Notes under the pieces: generated by a model
Database searches by the model: none
Seen by the model: only the letters and a program-made list of their open reading frames with translations
What the model was told of the DNA's origin: nothing
In this document: positions 8,919 to 15,998 of the stretch, in pieces
Position numbering within the stretch: the stretch's first letter is position 1
How the letters are laid out: each line of letters starts with the position of its first letter
Translations under genes and position numbers: made by a program
NCBI RefSeq assembly: GCF_002305895.1
Contig: NZ_CP022203.1
Location: 2,644,501-2,708,500, forward strand
Length of the DNA stretch: 64,000 nt
Source of the DNA: Corallococcus macrosporus DSM 14697
GTDB lineage: Bacteria; Myxococcota; Myxococcia; Myxococcales; Myxococcaceae
Reading direction: 5' to 3'

Positions 8919-8959
8919 GAGCTGGAAACGAGATGTTCCCGAAGCTAGACCGCCCGCGC
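8909..8959 (-). promoter_or_regulatory. Antiterminator pairing in the thrA leader
   Basis: The end of the leader-peptide frame (8953-8959, transcript GCGCGGG) is perfectly complementary over 7 bases to the upstream arm of the terminator (8909-8915, transcript CCCGCGC). If a ribosome stalls on the Thr codons just upstream (8966-8995), this pairing can form and pre-empt the terminator. If the ribosome moves on to the stop codon it covers 8953-8959 and the terminator folds. This is the usual logic of amino-acid attenuators; here it is inferred from complementarity only. Confidence 0.7.
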
Positions 8960-9076
8960 CCGGCGGGTCGTCGTGGTCGTCGTCGTGGTGGTGGTCAGGG
9001 CGGTCGACAGGGCGCGCGTGCGGGCGGGGAACGCCGTTCCCTCGCGCTGCACCTGGTGGCCGTTGACGCCGTTCAT
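8945..9076 (-). CDS. thrL: Threonine-rich leader peptide of the thrA attenuator
   Basis: A 43-codon frame starts with ATG at 9076 and ends with TAG at 8945-8947. Ten consecutive Thr codons (8966-8995, a mix of ACC and ACG) stand 13 residues before the C-terminus of a peptide otherwise rich in Ala and Arg. A terminator follows 27 bases later and then thrA, which is the arrangement of enterobacterial thrL. An in-frame stop at 9110-9112 bounds it upstream and ATG 9076 is the only good start. No Shine-Dalgarno sequence precedes it; a TTGACT box 31 bases upstream suggests a nearly leaderless transcript. Unlike the E. coli peptide it has no Ile codons mixed in, so it should sense threonyl-tRNA alone. 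The gene name is by analogy. Confidence 0.8.
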   Translation of the reverse strand: MNGVNGHQVQREGTAFPARTRALSTALTTTTTTTTTTRRARAV

Positions 9077-9084
9077 GAAGGGAA

Positions 9085-9113
9085 GGCTGGCCGAACTCGA
9101 CGCGCCAAGTCAA
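9085..9113 (-). promoter_or_regulatory. Possible promoter of the thrL-thrA transcript
   Basis: TTGACT (9113-9108) matches a sigma-70 -35 box in five of six positions. At the standard 17-base spacing the -10 position reads CCAGCC, which is poor. Transcription would then begin within a few bases of the thrL ATG at 9076. Only the -35 box supports this. Confidence 0.3.
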
Positions 9114-9147
9114 GCAGGGGACCCGGCAGGTCCCTGCATGACGGGGC

Positions 9148-9175
9148 AGGGCTCGCGGAGGTGAACGCGAGCCCT
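9148..9175 (-). terminator. Hairpin after the phosphate transporter gene
   Basis: A perfect 10-bp stem (9148-9157 with 9166-9175) with an eight-base loop begins ten bases after the transporter's stop codon on the minus strand. There is no U-tract. It probably marks the 3' end of the phosphate operon and separates it from the thrL-thrA transcript. Confidence 0.55.
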
Positions 9176-9184
9176 CCCCAGGGT

Positions 9185-10210
9185 TCAGCTCGCCAGGCGG
9201 ACGACCACCTGGGTGAGGCCATAGACGACCACCGCCGTCAGCGCCGCGGCCGGGATGGTGAACACCCAGGCCCAGATGATGCGGCCGGCGACGCCCCACT
9301 TCACCGCGCGCCAGCCCTTGGTGGCGCCCACGCCGACGATGGCGCCGGTGATGGTGTGCGTGGTGGACACGGGGATGCCGAGCTGGGCGAGCGCGATGAT
9401 GGTGACGCCGCCGCCCGTCTCCGCCGCGAAGCCGCCGATGGGCGCCAGCTTGGTGAGGCTGTGGCCCATGGTGCGCACGATGCGCCAGCCGCCGAAGAAG
9501 GTCCCCAGGGCGATGGCCGCGTGGCAGGAGATGATCATCCACCAGTCGATGTGGAACGGCCGGTCCTTCCAGATGGTGCCGAAGAGCACCACCGCGATGA
9601 TGCCCATCACCTTCTGCGCGTCATTGGTGCCGTGGCTGTAGGAGAAGATGGCGGAGGACACGAGCTGCAGCCGGCGGAACCACGAGTCCACCTTCAGTGG
9701 CGTCTGCCGGTGCACCACCCAGGTGCTCAGCACCATCAGGCTGATGCCCAGCGTCATGCCGATGAGGGGCGACAGCACGATGAAGGCGGCGATCTTCGCG
9801 ATGCCGGAGCCCACCAGGCCCGCGACGCCGAGCACCGGCAGCGTGGCGCCAATCATGCCGCCGGCCAGCGCGTGCGACGACGAGGAGGGCAGGCCCCACC
9901 ACCACGTCAGCAGGTTCCAGACGATGGCGCCCATGAGGGCGGAGAAGATGACGGCGAGCACCGCGCTGGGGCCCTGGGCCCGGAGCATCTCGAAGTTGAT
10001 GATGCCCTTGCCCATGGTGTTGGCCACGTGGACGCCCCCGCCAAAGGCCGCCACGAAGTTGAAGAAGGCGGCCCAGGCCACGGCCAGGTTGGGCGACAGC
10101 ACCCGGGTGGAGACCACGGTGGCGATGGAGTTCGCCGCGTCGTGGAATCCATTGATGAAGTCGAAGATGAGTGCGACCGCGACGATGAGGATGACGGCGG
10201 CGAGTAGCAT
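9185..10210 (-). CDS. PiT-family inorganic phosphate transporter
   Basis: A 341-residue polytopic inner-membrane protein of the PiT family, low-affinity phosphate symporters. The family signature is seen twice: near the N-terminus (Asp-Phe-Ile-Asn-Gly-Phe-His-Asp-Ala-Ala-Asn-Ser) and in the second half (Ser-His-Gly-Thr-Asn-Asp-Ala-Gln-Lys). About eight to ten hydrophobic segments are present, and the protein is shorter than E. coli PitA (499), as in many non-enteric bacteria. Its ATG directly follows the TAA of the PhoU-like gene with no spacer, so the two form one operon and translation is probably coupled. The partner presumably modulates transport. No Pho box could be recognised with confidence. 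Confidence 0.92.
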   Translation of the reverse strand: MLLAAVILIVAVALIFDFINGFHDAANSIATVVSTRVLSPNLAVAWAAFFNFVAAFGGGVHVANTMGKGIINFEMLRAQGPSAVLAVIFSALMGAIVWNLLTWWWGLPSSSSHALAGGMIGATLPVLGVAGLVGSGIAKIAAFIVLSPLIGMTLGISLMVLSTWVVHRQTPLKVDSWFRRLQLVSSAIFSYSHGTNDAQKVMGIIAVVLFGTIWKDRPFHIDWWMIISCHAAIALGTFFGGWRIVRTMGHSLTKLAPIGGFAAETGGGVTIIALAQLGIPVSTTHTITGAIVGVGATKGWRAVKWGVAGRIIWAWVFTIPAAALTAVVVYGLTQVVVRLAS

Positions 10211-10837
10211 TTAGCTGTGCTCCAGCACCACGCCTTCGATGACGTTGGCCACCGACTGGCACTTGTCGGTGGCGGTCTCGATGAAGTCGTAAATCTCCTT
10301 CCACTTGATGATGAGCAGCGTGTCCGCGCCGCTCTTGAAGAGCCGGCCGACGCCCGCGCGCAGCGCCTCATCCGCCTGCGTCTCCAGGCGCTTGATCTCC
10401 TTGCACCCGGCCAGGATCTGCTCCGGCTTCTTGATGAGCCGGAGCGCCGCCACGACCTCCTGCACCTTCTGCGTGGACAGCACCAGCAGGCGCGCCAGCT
10501 CCGTGGCGTCCGGCAGGCTCGCCGGGATTTCGTAGTAGTGCAGGCGGGCGGCGGCGGCGTTGGTCAAGTCCAGCACGTCGTCGATGCGGGAGAGCAGCGT
10601 GTGAATCTGCCCCCGGTCGAACGGGGTGATGAACTGCTGGTGCAGACGGTTGAAGGCGGTGTGGGTGACCTCGTCCCCACGGTGCTCCACGTCCTTGAGC
10701 GCCTGGACCCGCGTGGCGACGTCGCGGTAGTCGCTGAGCAGCTCATAGAGCATCTTCGCGCCTTCGACGGTGACGGCACATTGCGCATCGAAGTCGTCGA
10801 AGAACTCGTCCGACTTCGGCATCAGCTTCTCGAGCAT
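10211..10837 (-). CDS. DUF47 / PhoU-like phosphate transport regulator
   Basis: A 208-residue cytoplasmic, mostly alpha-helical protein of the DUF47 (PhoU-like) family, which habitually lies just upstream of PiT transporters. Recognisable stretches include Phe-Phe-Asp-Asp-Phe near the start, a Glu/Asp metal-ligand pattern (Glu-His-Arg-Gly-Asp-Glu, about residue 50), and a C-terminal region with Lys-Trp-Lys-Glu-Ile-Tyr and Asp-Lys-Cys. I chose ATG 10837 because GGAG lies six bases upstream; the frame extends four codons further to a TTG. It is the first gene of the two-gene phosphate operon. Regulation of the transporter is inferred from context and family. Confidence 0.85.
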   Translation of the reverse strand: MLEKLMPKSDEFFDDFDAQCAVTVEGAKMLYELLSDYRDVATRVQALKDVEHRGDEVTHTAFNRLHQQFITPFDRGQIHTLLSRIDDVLDLTNAAAARLHYYEIPASLPDATELARLLVLSTQKVQEVVAALRLIKKPEQILAGCKEIKRLETQADEALRAGVGRLFKSGADTLLIIKWKEIYDFIETATDKCQSVANVIEGVVLEHS

Positions 10838-11008
10838 CCGTCTCTCCAAGTCCCCTGGGGGCAGGCGATAACGCGCCCGTGACTACCCTAAGTGGAGAGA
10901 ATCTCCAGCCTTCCTTTCTACTTGCCTGTGGCTCCCACCCTCGCTAGGGCGCGCCCGCCTGGGCCAGGGGGGAGCCAGGGCCCGCCACCTGGCTCGTGGG
11001 CCGGCCGC

Positions 11009-12019
11009 TCAGACGGCCACGACAATCTTTCCGAAGTGGGCGCCGGACTCCATGTAGCGCAGGGCCTCGCGCGCCTCGTCGAAGGGGAAGCTCCGGTCGA
11101 TGACGGGCTTGAGCCGGTGCTGGGTGAGGAGGCGGTTCAGGTCCTCGAACATGGCCCGGCTGCCCACATAGGTCCGCTGGACGTCGAGCTTCTTGGGCTC
11201 CACCAGGGCGGGGTCCGGCTTCGCGAAGCCGCCGCTGAGCATGCCGATGAGGGAGATGTGGCCGCCGGGCTTCGTGGCCCGGACGGAGCGGGGGAAGGTC
11301 TCCTCGCCGGCCACCTCCAGGACGTGGTCCACGCCCTGGCCGCCGGTGAGCGCCAGCACCTGCTCCTCCCAGTCCGGGTGCTTCTTGTAGTTGATGGTGC
11401 CATCCGCACCCAGCGTCCGGGCGTGCGCCAGCTTCGCGTCCTGGCTGGAGGTGATGAGGACGCGCGCCCCCAGGGCCTTGGCCAGTTGGAGCGCGAAGAT
11501 GGACACGCCGCCGGTGCCCTGGGCCAGCACCGTCTGCCCCGGCTGGAGCCGGCCTTCGGAGACCAGCGCGTTCCAGGCCGTGACGGCCGCGCAGGGGAGG
11601 GTGGCGCCTTCCTCGAAGGACAGGTGGTCCGGGAGGAGCACCAGCCCCTCCGCGTCCACGACGACGTACTCCGCCAGCATGCCGTTCACACTGCCGCCCA
11701 GGGCGTTCTGCGTCTTCTCCGGCGAGGGCGCGCCGTCCGTCCACGTCTGGAAGAAGGTGGCGGCCACGCGGTCACCCGGCGTCACGCGCGAGACGCCGTC
11801 GCCCACGGCCACCACTTCGCCCGCGCCGTCCGACACGGGGATGAGGGAGGCCGGGCGCTCGCCGGGGTAGCGGCCCAGGGCGATGTAGAGGTCCCGGTAG
11901 TTGAGGGACACCGCGCGAACCCGGACCAGCGCCTGGCCCGGGCCCGGCGTGGGCTTCGGCCGTTCCACCTGCACCCACGCATCGGCGCTCCCCACCTGCT
12001 GCAGTTCGTAAGCTCTCAT
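11009..12019 (-). CDS. Zinc-independent alcohol dehydrogenase / quinone oxidoreductase
   Basis: A 336-residue medium-chain dehydrogenase/reductase. The N-terminal GroES-like domain contains Ser-Asp-Gly-Ala-Gly-Glu-Val. The Rossmann domain has Gln-Gly-Thr-Gly-Gly-Val-Ser-Ile-Phe-Ala, which binds NADP(H). The catalytic and structural zinc cysteines of classical alcohol dehydrogenases are missing, so a quinone-oxidoreductase-like reduction is more likely; the substrate is unknown. ATG 12019 gives the usual Met-Arg-Ala-Tyr start. It stands alone, divergent from dusA. A close paralogue lies at 46084-47097. Confidence 0.85.
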   Translation of the reverse strand: MRAYELQQVGSADAWVQVERPKPTPGPGQALVRVRAVSLNYRDLYIALGRYPGERPASLIPVSDGAGEVVAVGDGVSRVTPGDRVAATFFQTWTDGAPSPEKTQNALGGSVNGMLAEYVVVDAEGLVLLPDHLSFEEGATLPCAAVTAWNALVSEGRLQPGQTVLAQGTGGVSIFALQLAKALGARVLITSSQDAKLAHARTLGADGTINYKKHPDWEEQVLALTGGQGVDHVLEVAGEETFPRSVRATKPGGHISLIGMLSGGFAKPDPALVEPKKLDVQRTYVGSRAMFEDLNRLLTQHRLKPVIDRSFPFDEAREALRYMESGAHFGKIVVAV

Positions 12020-12193
12020 GCGCGCATGACTATCCACGGACGGTCAGGGCCGCCAGGCAAGCGATTCGGGAAGGGCTGGCTGGCTGGGTGGATTTGCCCG
12101 GAGTGAAATGTTCTGCCCCGGGCGCCTGCTCGGAGTCCGTGGAAGCGGGGCGGCAAAGGGATGGGCAGGGGCGGCAAACCCAGCTACATGCTG

Positions 12194-12234
12194 GCGGCGG
12201 GGGAGCGGCCTGTTGAACGGGACGCTCCCGCCGC
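12194..12234 (+). promoter_or_regulatory. Hairpin in the dusA leader
   Basis: Arms 12194-12207 and 12223-12234 pair over 12 bp with a two-base bulge, leaving a 15-base loop. The structure ends 16 bases before the dusA ATG at 12251 and would lie in its 5' UTR if transcription starts upstream. A regulatory role is only a possibility. Confidence 0.3.
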
Positions 12235-12250
12235 TGCCCCGGGTTCTCGC

Positions 12251-13249
12251 ATGATGCCGACTTCGCCCACGCCGCTGTCCGTCGCGCCGATGATGGACTG
12301 GACGGACCGCAACTGCCGGTACTTCCACCGGCTGCTCAGCCGCCACACGCTGCTGTACACGGAGATGGTGACCACGGGCGCCGTGCTGCACGGGGACCGG
12401 GAGCGGCTGTTGGGTTACGACGCCGCGGAGCACCCGGTGGCGCTCCAGCTCGGCGGCTCGGAGCCCGCGGCGCTCGCCGAGTCGGCCCGGATTGGCGAGC
12501 AGTGGGGCTATGACGAAATCAACCTCAACGTCGGCTGCCCCAGCGACCGCGTCCAGTCGGGCCGCTTCGGCGCCTGCCTGATGGCGGAGCCGGCCCTGGT
12601 GGCGCGGCTGGTGGGGGCCATGCGGGAGGCGGTGAGCATCCCGGTGACGGTGAAGTCGCGCATCGCCATCGACGAGCTGGAGGAGTGGCCGACGCTGGAG
12701 GGGTTCATCCGGAAGGTGTCCGCCGCGGGCTGCACCCGCTTCATCGTGCACGCGCGCAAGGCGTGGCTCCAGGGGTTGAGCCCCAGGGAGAACCGCGACG
12801 TCCCGCCGCTGCGCTACGAGCTGGTCCACCGACTCAAGGCGGAGTTCCCGCACCTGGACATCAGCATCAACGGCGGCATCAAGACGCTGGACGCCGCCGC
12901 GGAGCAGTTGCAGCACGTGGACGGGGTGATGATGGGGCGCGCGCCCTATGAGAACCCGTACCTGCTGGCGGAGGCGGACCGCCGCTTCTTCGGCGCGACG
13001 ACGCCGGTGCCGCAGCGGCACGACGTGGTGGAGGCCATGCTGCCGTACATCGAGAAGGCCATGCTGCGCGGCGCGCCGCTGGGCGCCATCACCCGGCACA
13101 TGCTGGGGCTGTTCCAGGGGCTTCCCGGTGCGCGCGCGTGGCGCCGGCACCTGAGCGAGAACGCCCACAAGCAGGGCGCGGGGCCGGAGGTCGTCGTGGC
13201 GGCGCTGGCGAAGGTGCGGCGCGAGCCTGAAGCCGACGTGGCGGCCTGA
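12251..13249 (+). CDS. dusA: tRNA-dihydrouridine synthase A
   Basis: DusA is an FMN enzyme that reduces uridines in the D-loop of tRNAs (U20/U20a in E. coli). The protein is 332 residues, against 330 in E. coli. The motif Val-Ala-Pro-Met-Met-Asp-Trp-Thr-Asp at the N-terminus and the active-site segment Gly-Cys-Pro-Ser-X2-Val-Gln-X-Gly-X-Phe-Gly-Ala-Cys-Leu-Met are diagnostic of the DusA subgroup. So is the FMN-phosphate motif Asn-Gly-Gly-Ile. ATG 12251 gives the right length; the frame is open upstream to 12161 but that part is unlike the family. It is monocistronic, with an imperfect 19-bp hairpin shortly after its stop. Confidence 0.94.
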   Translation: MMPTSPTPLSVAPMMDWTDRNCRYFHRLLSRHTLLYTEMVTTGAVLHGDRERLLGYDAAEHPVALQLGGSEPAALAESARIGEQWGYDEINLNVGCPSDRVQSGRFGACLMAEPALVARLVGAMREAVSIPVTVKSRIAIDELEEWPTLEGFIRKVSAAGCTRFIVHARKAWLQGLSPRENRDVPPLRYELVHRLKAEFPHLDISINGGIKTLDAAAEQLQHVDGVMMGRAPYENPYLLAEADRRFFGATTPVPQRHDVVEAMLPYIEKAMLRGAPLGAITRHMLGLFQGLPGARAWRRHLSENAHKQGAGPEVVVAALAKVRREPEADVAA

Positions 13250-13267
13250 GCGTCGGGGCCCCTGACA

Positions 13268-13326
13268 CCAGAGGGAACCGCAGGCCGGAACAACCCTCCC
13301 CAGGGCCGGCATGCGATTCCCTCTGG
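13268..13326. repeat. Long imperfect inverted repeat after dusA
   Basis: Positions 13268-13288 pair with 13306-13326 in 19 base pairs with two single mismatches, around a 17-base loop. It lies in the 308-base gap between the convergent dusA and TPR genes. No T-run follows on either strand. It may be a bidirectional terminator or a structured RNA 3' end. I see nothing else in the gap 13250-13557. Confidence 0.55.
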
Positions 13327-13557
13327 CTCACGCCCTTTGCGCGAAGCTCCGCGCCGCTGGTTCGTGCCGGTGCTCCAGGTGTCCTGAACTCCGCTCCAAG
13401 CCGGCGTCCTCACCCGGGCATCTGACGCGCCCCATGGCGCGGCGCTCCGCATCCGCGCCCCTGTCCATCCGGGTGCATCACGCCCGGACATGCACGCCCG
13501 GACGAAACCGCCACGTGCATGGACAGGGTTGTCGCATCCCAGGCGCGGGCGCGCCCG

Positions 13558-14274
13558 TCATGGTTTGCGCATGGTTCCTTCACGGAGCGCGTCCAGCAGC
13601 GCGGGCGGGTCGCCGACGCGGAAGGCGGCGAGCCCCGCCTCGAAGTCCGCGTGCGCGCCGGCCAGGTCGCCCAGCCGCGCGCGCAGCGCACCACGCGCGT
13701 GCAGCAGCTCCGGGTCCACCTCGCCCCCCGTCTGGACGGACAGCGCCAGGGTGAGGTCTGTCACCGCGTCGTCCAGCCGCCCCAGTCGAGCCCGAGCGGC
13801 GGCGCGTTGCTGGAGCAGCCACGGGTTGCCCGGGGCCTCGTCAATCGCGAGCGTCCAGTCCCGCTCCGCCGCTTCATCCCGCCCCAGCGCCTCCAGCGCC
13901 TCGGCGCGCTTCATGTGCAGCACCAGCGCCTTGCGGTAGCCCGAGGCGACGAGCGCGTCGAAGTCCACCACCGCCTCTTCATTGCGGCCCAGCCGGCACA
14001 GCGCCAGCGCGCGGTACAGCCGGCTGGTGAGGTGTCCGGGCGCCAGCGACAGCACGCGCTCGTACCACTCCAGCGCCTCGGCGGGGACGCCGCCCCAGAT
14101 GGCCAGCGTCTGCGCCACCTCCAGCAGCACGCGCGCCTGACGGGGATTCGCCTCCGCCAGCGTCCGGGCGAGGGTGAGCGCGGACGCATACCGCCCGCTG
14201 CGTCGCAGGCGGTCCACCTCGCGGAGCTGGGCAGCCAGCTCCGGGGGACAGGCTTCGCGGCCGTTGCGCTCCAC
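13558..14274 (-). CDS. TPR-repeat protein
   Basis: A 238-residue protein made almost entirely of tetratricopeptide-like helical pairs; Ala/Leu/Gly at TPR positions recur about every 34 residues from residue 15 to 215. There is no signal peptide, so it is probably cytoplasmic and acts as a protein-interaction scaffold. Its GTG start at 14274 comes one base after the TGA of the CoA-transferase gene, so the two are translationally coupled. The functional link to CoA-transferase is unknown. Confidence 0.72.
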   Translation of the reverse strand: MERNGREACPPELAAQLREVDRLRRSGRYASALTLARTLAEANPRQARVLLEVAQTLAIWGGVPAEALEWYERVLSLAPGHLTSRLYRALALCRLGRNEEAVVDFDALVASGYRKALVLHMKRAEALEALGRDEAAERDWTLAIDEAPGNPWLLQQRAAARARLGRLDDAVTDLTLALSVQTGGEVDPELLHARGALRARLGDLAGAHADFEAGLAAFRVGDPPALLDALREGTMRKP

Positions 14275-14275
14275 C

Positions 14276-15805
14276 TCAGCCGTTCTGGGGGAAGGCGCGC
14301 GTCGCCGCGTCGTAGTCCGCCCACCAGCCCTGGAGGACCTTCATGTCGCTGGCGCGCGGCTCGTCACCGGGGCCCGCCATGTCCAGGTACGCGTGCAGCA
14401 GCGGCCGGAAGTAGGGGTGCGCGCACCGGTCGATGATGTCCTGGGCGCGCCGCTTCGGTGAGCGGATGTCCATGTTGAGCGCGTAGCCCTGCTCGGTGAC
14501 GACGCACTTGATGTCGTGCTCGGTGTGGTCGATGTGCCGCACGTACGGCATGACACAGCTCACCGTGCGCCCATCCCTCAGTCGGCGCGTGGATGGCGTG
14601 TGGACGATGCTCAGGTACGCGTTGCGGAAGAAGTCACCCGAGCCGCCCAGGCCGTTGACGATGCGCGAGCCGTCGATGTGCGTGGAGTTGACGTGCCCGT
14701 AGATGTCCACCTCGATGGGGGTGTTCATCGCGATGACGAAGAGGCGCGAGATGATCTCCGGGCTGTTGGACAGCCACATGGGCCGCAGCACCAGCCGGTC
14801 CTTGCTGCGCTCGAACATGTCGAGGAAGCGCTGGCGGCCCTCGGCGGAGAAGGACACCGCGGTGGCGGACGCGTACTCGAACTTCTGGTCGTCCTCCACG
14901 TAGCGCAGCATCCCGTCCTGGAAGACCTCGGTCCAGAAGCGGATCTTCTGGAAGGGCGAGTCGTAGAGCTGGCCGATGATGGCGTTGGCCACGTTGCCCA
15001 CGCCGGACTGGATGGGCGGCAGCCGCTTGCCCCACTGGTACTGCTCGCGGCAGCGCAGCAGGAAGTCGATGACGTGCTCCGCGATGCGCTTCGCCGTGTC
15101 GTCCGCCGCCTTGAAGGGCACCGGGTGGTCGGGCGTGCGGGACTCCACCACCGCCACCACCTTGCTCAGGTCGAACTCCACGTAGGGGGTGCCGATGCGG
15201 TCCCGTACATTCACGAGCGGCAGCGGCCAGCCCACGTGCGGGTGGACGGCGGGCAGGACGATGTCGTGGAAGCCCGTGTAGTCCGGCCCCGAGGTGTTGA
15301 CCTCCAGGACAATCTTCTTCGCGCGGGCCAGCGCCTCCGCGCTGATGCCCACCGACGACGTGAGGATGACGCTGCCGTTCTTCCGGATGCGCGACACCTC
15401 GACGACGGCCACGTCGATGTCGCCGTAGAAGCCGTACATCAGGTTGCGCGCGAAGGCGGACAGGTGGACGTCCGTGAAGTCCATCTCCCCCGCGTGGATG
15501 CGGCGCCGCGAGGCGGGCGAGGACATGTAGGGACCGCGCCTGGCGATGAAGGGCGCCATGGGGCCCTCCACGTCCTCGGACAGCGACGCGCCCGACAGCA
15601 GGGTGATGCGGGCCTCCGGTGACGTCTGGGAGAAGTGCCAGGCGAGCGCGGGCAGGAACGTCTTGGGCTCCCCGGACTTGGTGAAGCCGCTGATGGCCAC
15701 GGTGCTGCCGTGGACCACGTGCTTCACCGCGTCTTCGACAGGGACGACCTTCGCCAGCAGTTCGGCGTTCTCGATGCGGTCCTTCAGCGTGCTCGTCACG
15801 GTCAT
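14276..15805 (-). CDS. Acetyl-CoA hydrolase/transferase family protein (succinate CoA-transferase type)
   Basis: A 509-residue enzyme of the Cat1/AarC group, which transfers CoA between succinyl- or acetyl-CoA and a carboxylic acid. Near the N-terminus is Ile-Ser-Gly-Phe-Thr, and in the middle Gly-Val-Gly-Asn-Val-Ala-Asn-Ala, the CoA-binding glycine motif. The segment Thr-Glu-Val-Phe-Gln-Asp-Gly contains the expected catalytic glutamate. Length fits the succinate:acetate CoA-transferase subfamily better than simple hydrolases. I chose ATG 15805 (Met-Thr-Val-Thr-Ser), with AGGA just before it; the frame is open to 15991. It is followed one base later by the TPR gene in the same operon. Confidence 0.87.
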   Translation of the reverse strand: MTVTSTLKDRIENAELLAKVVPVEDAVKHVVHGSTVAISGFTKSGEPKTFLPALAWHFSQTSPEARITLLSGASLSEDVEGPMAPFIARRGPYMSSPASRRRIHAGEMDFTDVHLSAFARNLMYGFYGDIDVAVVEVSRIRKNGSVILTSSVGISAEALARAKKIVLEVNTSGPDYTGFHDIVLPAVHPHVGWPLPLVNVRDRIGTPYVEFDLSKVVAVVESRTPDHPVPFKAADDTAKRIAEHVIDFLLRCREQYQWGKRLPPIQSGVGNVANAIIGQLYDSPFQKIRFWTEVFQDGMLRYVEDDQKFEYASATAVSFSAEGRQRFLDMFERSKDRLVLRPMWLSNSPEIISRLFVIAMNTPIEVDIYGHVNSTHIDGSRIVNGLGGSGDFFRNAYLSIVHTPSTRRLRDGRTVSCVMPYVRHIDHTEHDIKCVVTEQGYALNMDIRSPKRRAQDIIDRCAHPYFRPLLHAYLDMAGPGDEPRASDMKVLQGWWADYDAATRAFPQNG

Positions 15806-15998
15806 TCCTGGAGGGTGAATGCTGTGGGGGGATGGATGTAACACACCGCGTCTTCCTCGTGGCCACGGTGTTCGCCGGGAACAGACGGGCAGGCGGGCGT
15901 GTTGGTGCGCCCGCGATTCCGTCCCCGGTTCGCGGCGCGATGCCGCTAGGCTGCGCCCGTCTTCAGTTATCCCCCTTTCGTCCGGAGACATTCTCTAC

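Noticed and set aside
6489-8948. An 819-codon plus-strand frame opposite thrA
   Set aside because: It is the mirror frame of thrA codons, with Arg/His/Ala-rich low-complexity composition and no recognisable domain. The plus strand here has no ribosome-binding site.
8966-8995. The GGT/CGT run as a simple microsatellite without function
   Set aside because: The run is in frame with a start and stop, is followed by a terminator with a U-tract and precedes a threonine biosynthesis gene. Attenuation explains all parts better.
9201-10800. Pho box upstream of or within the phosphate operon
   Set aside because: I looked for the direct-repeat Pho box pattern around the start at 10837 and found no convincing match.
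12161-12250. Longer N-terminus for DusA from the ATG at 12161
   Set aside because: The added 30 residues are Gly/Arg/Pro-rich and unlike the family, a stable hairpin occupies this stretch, and ATG 12251 gives the usual length.
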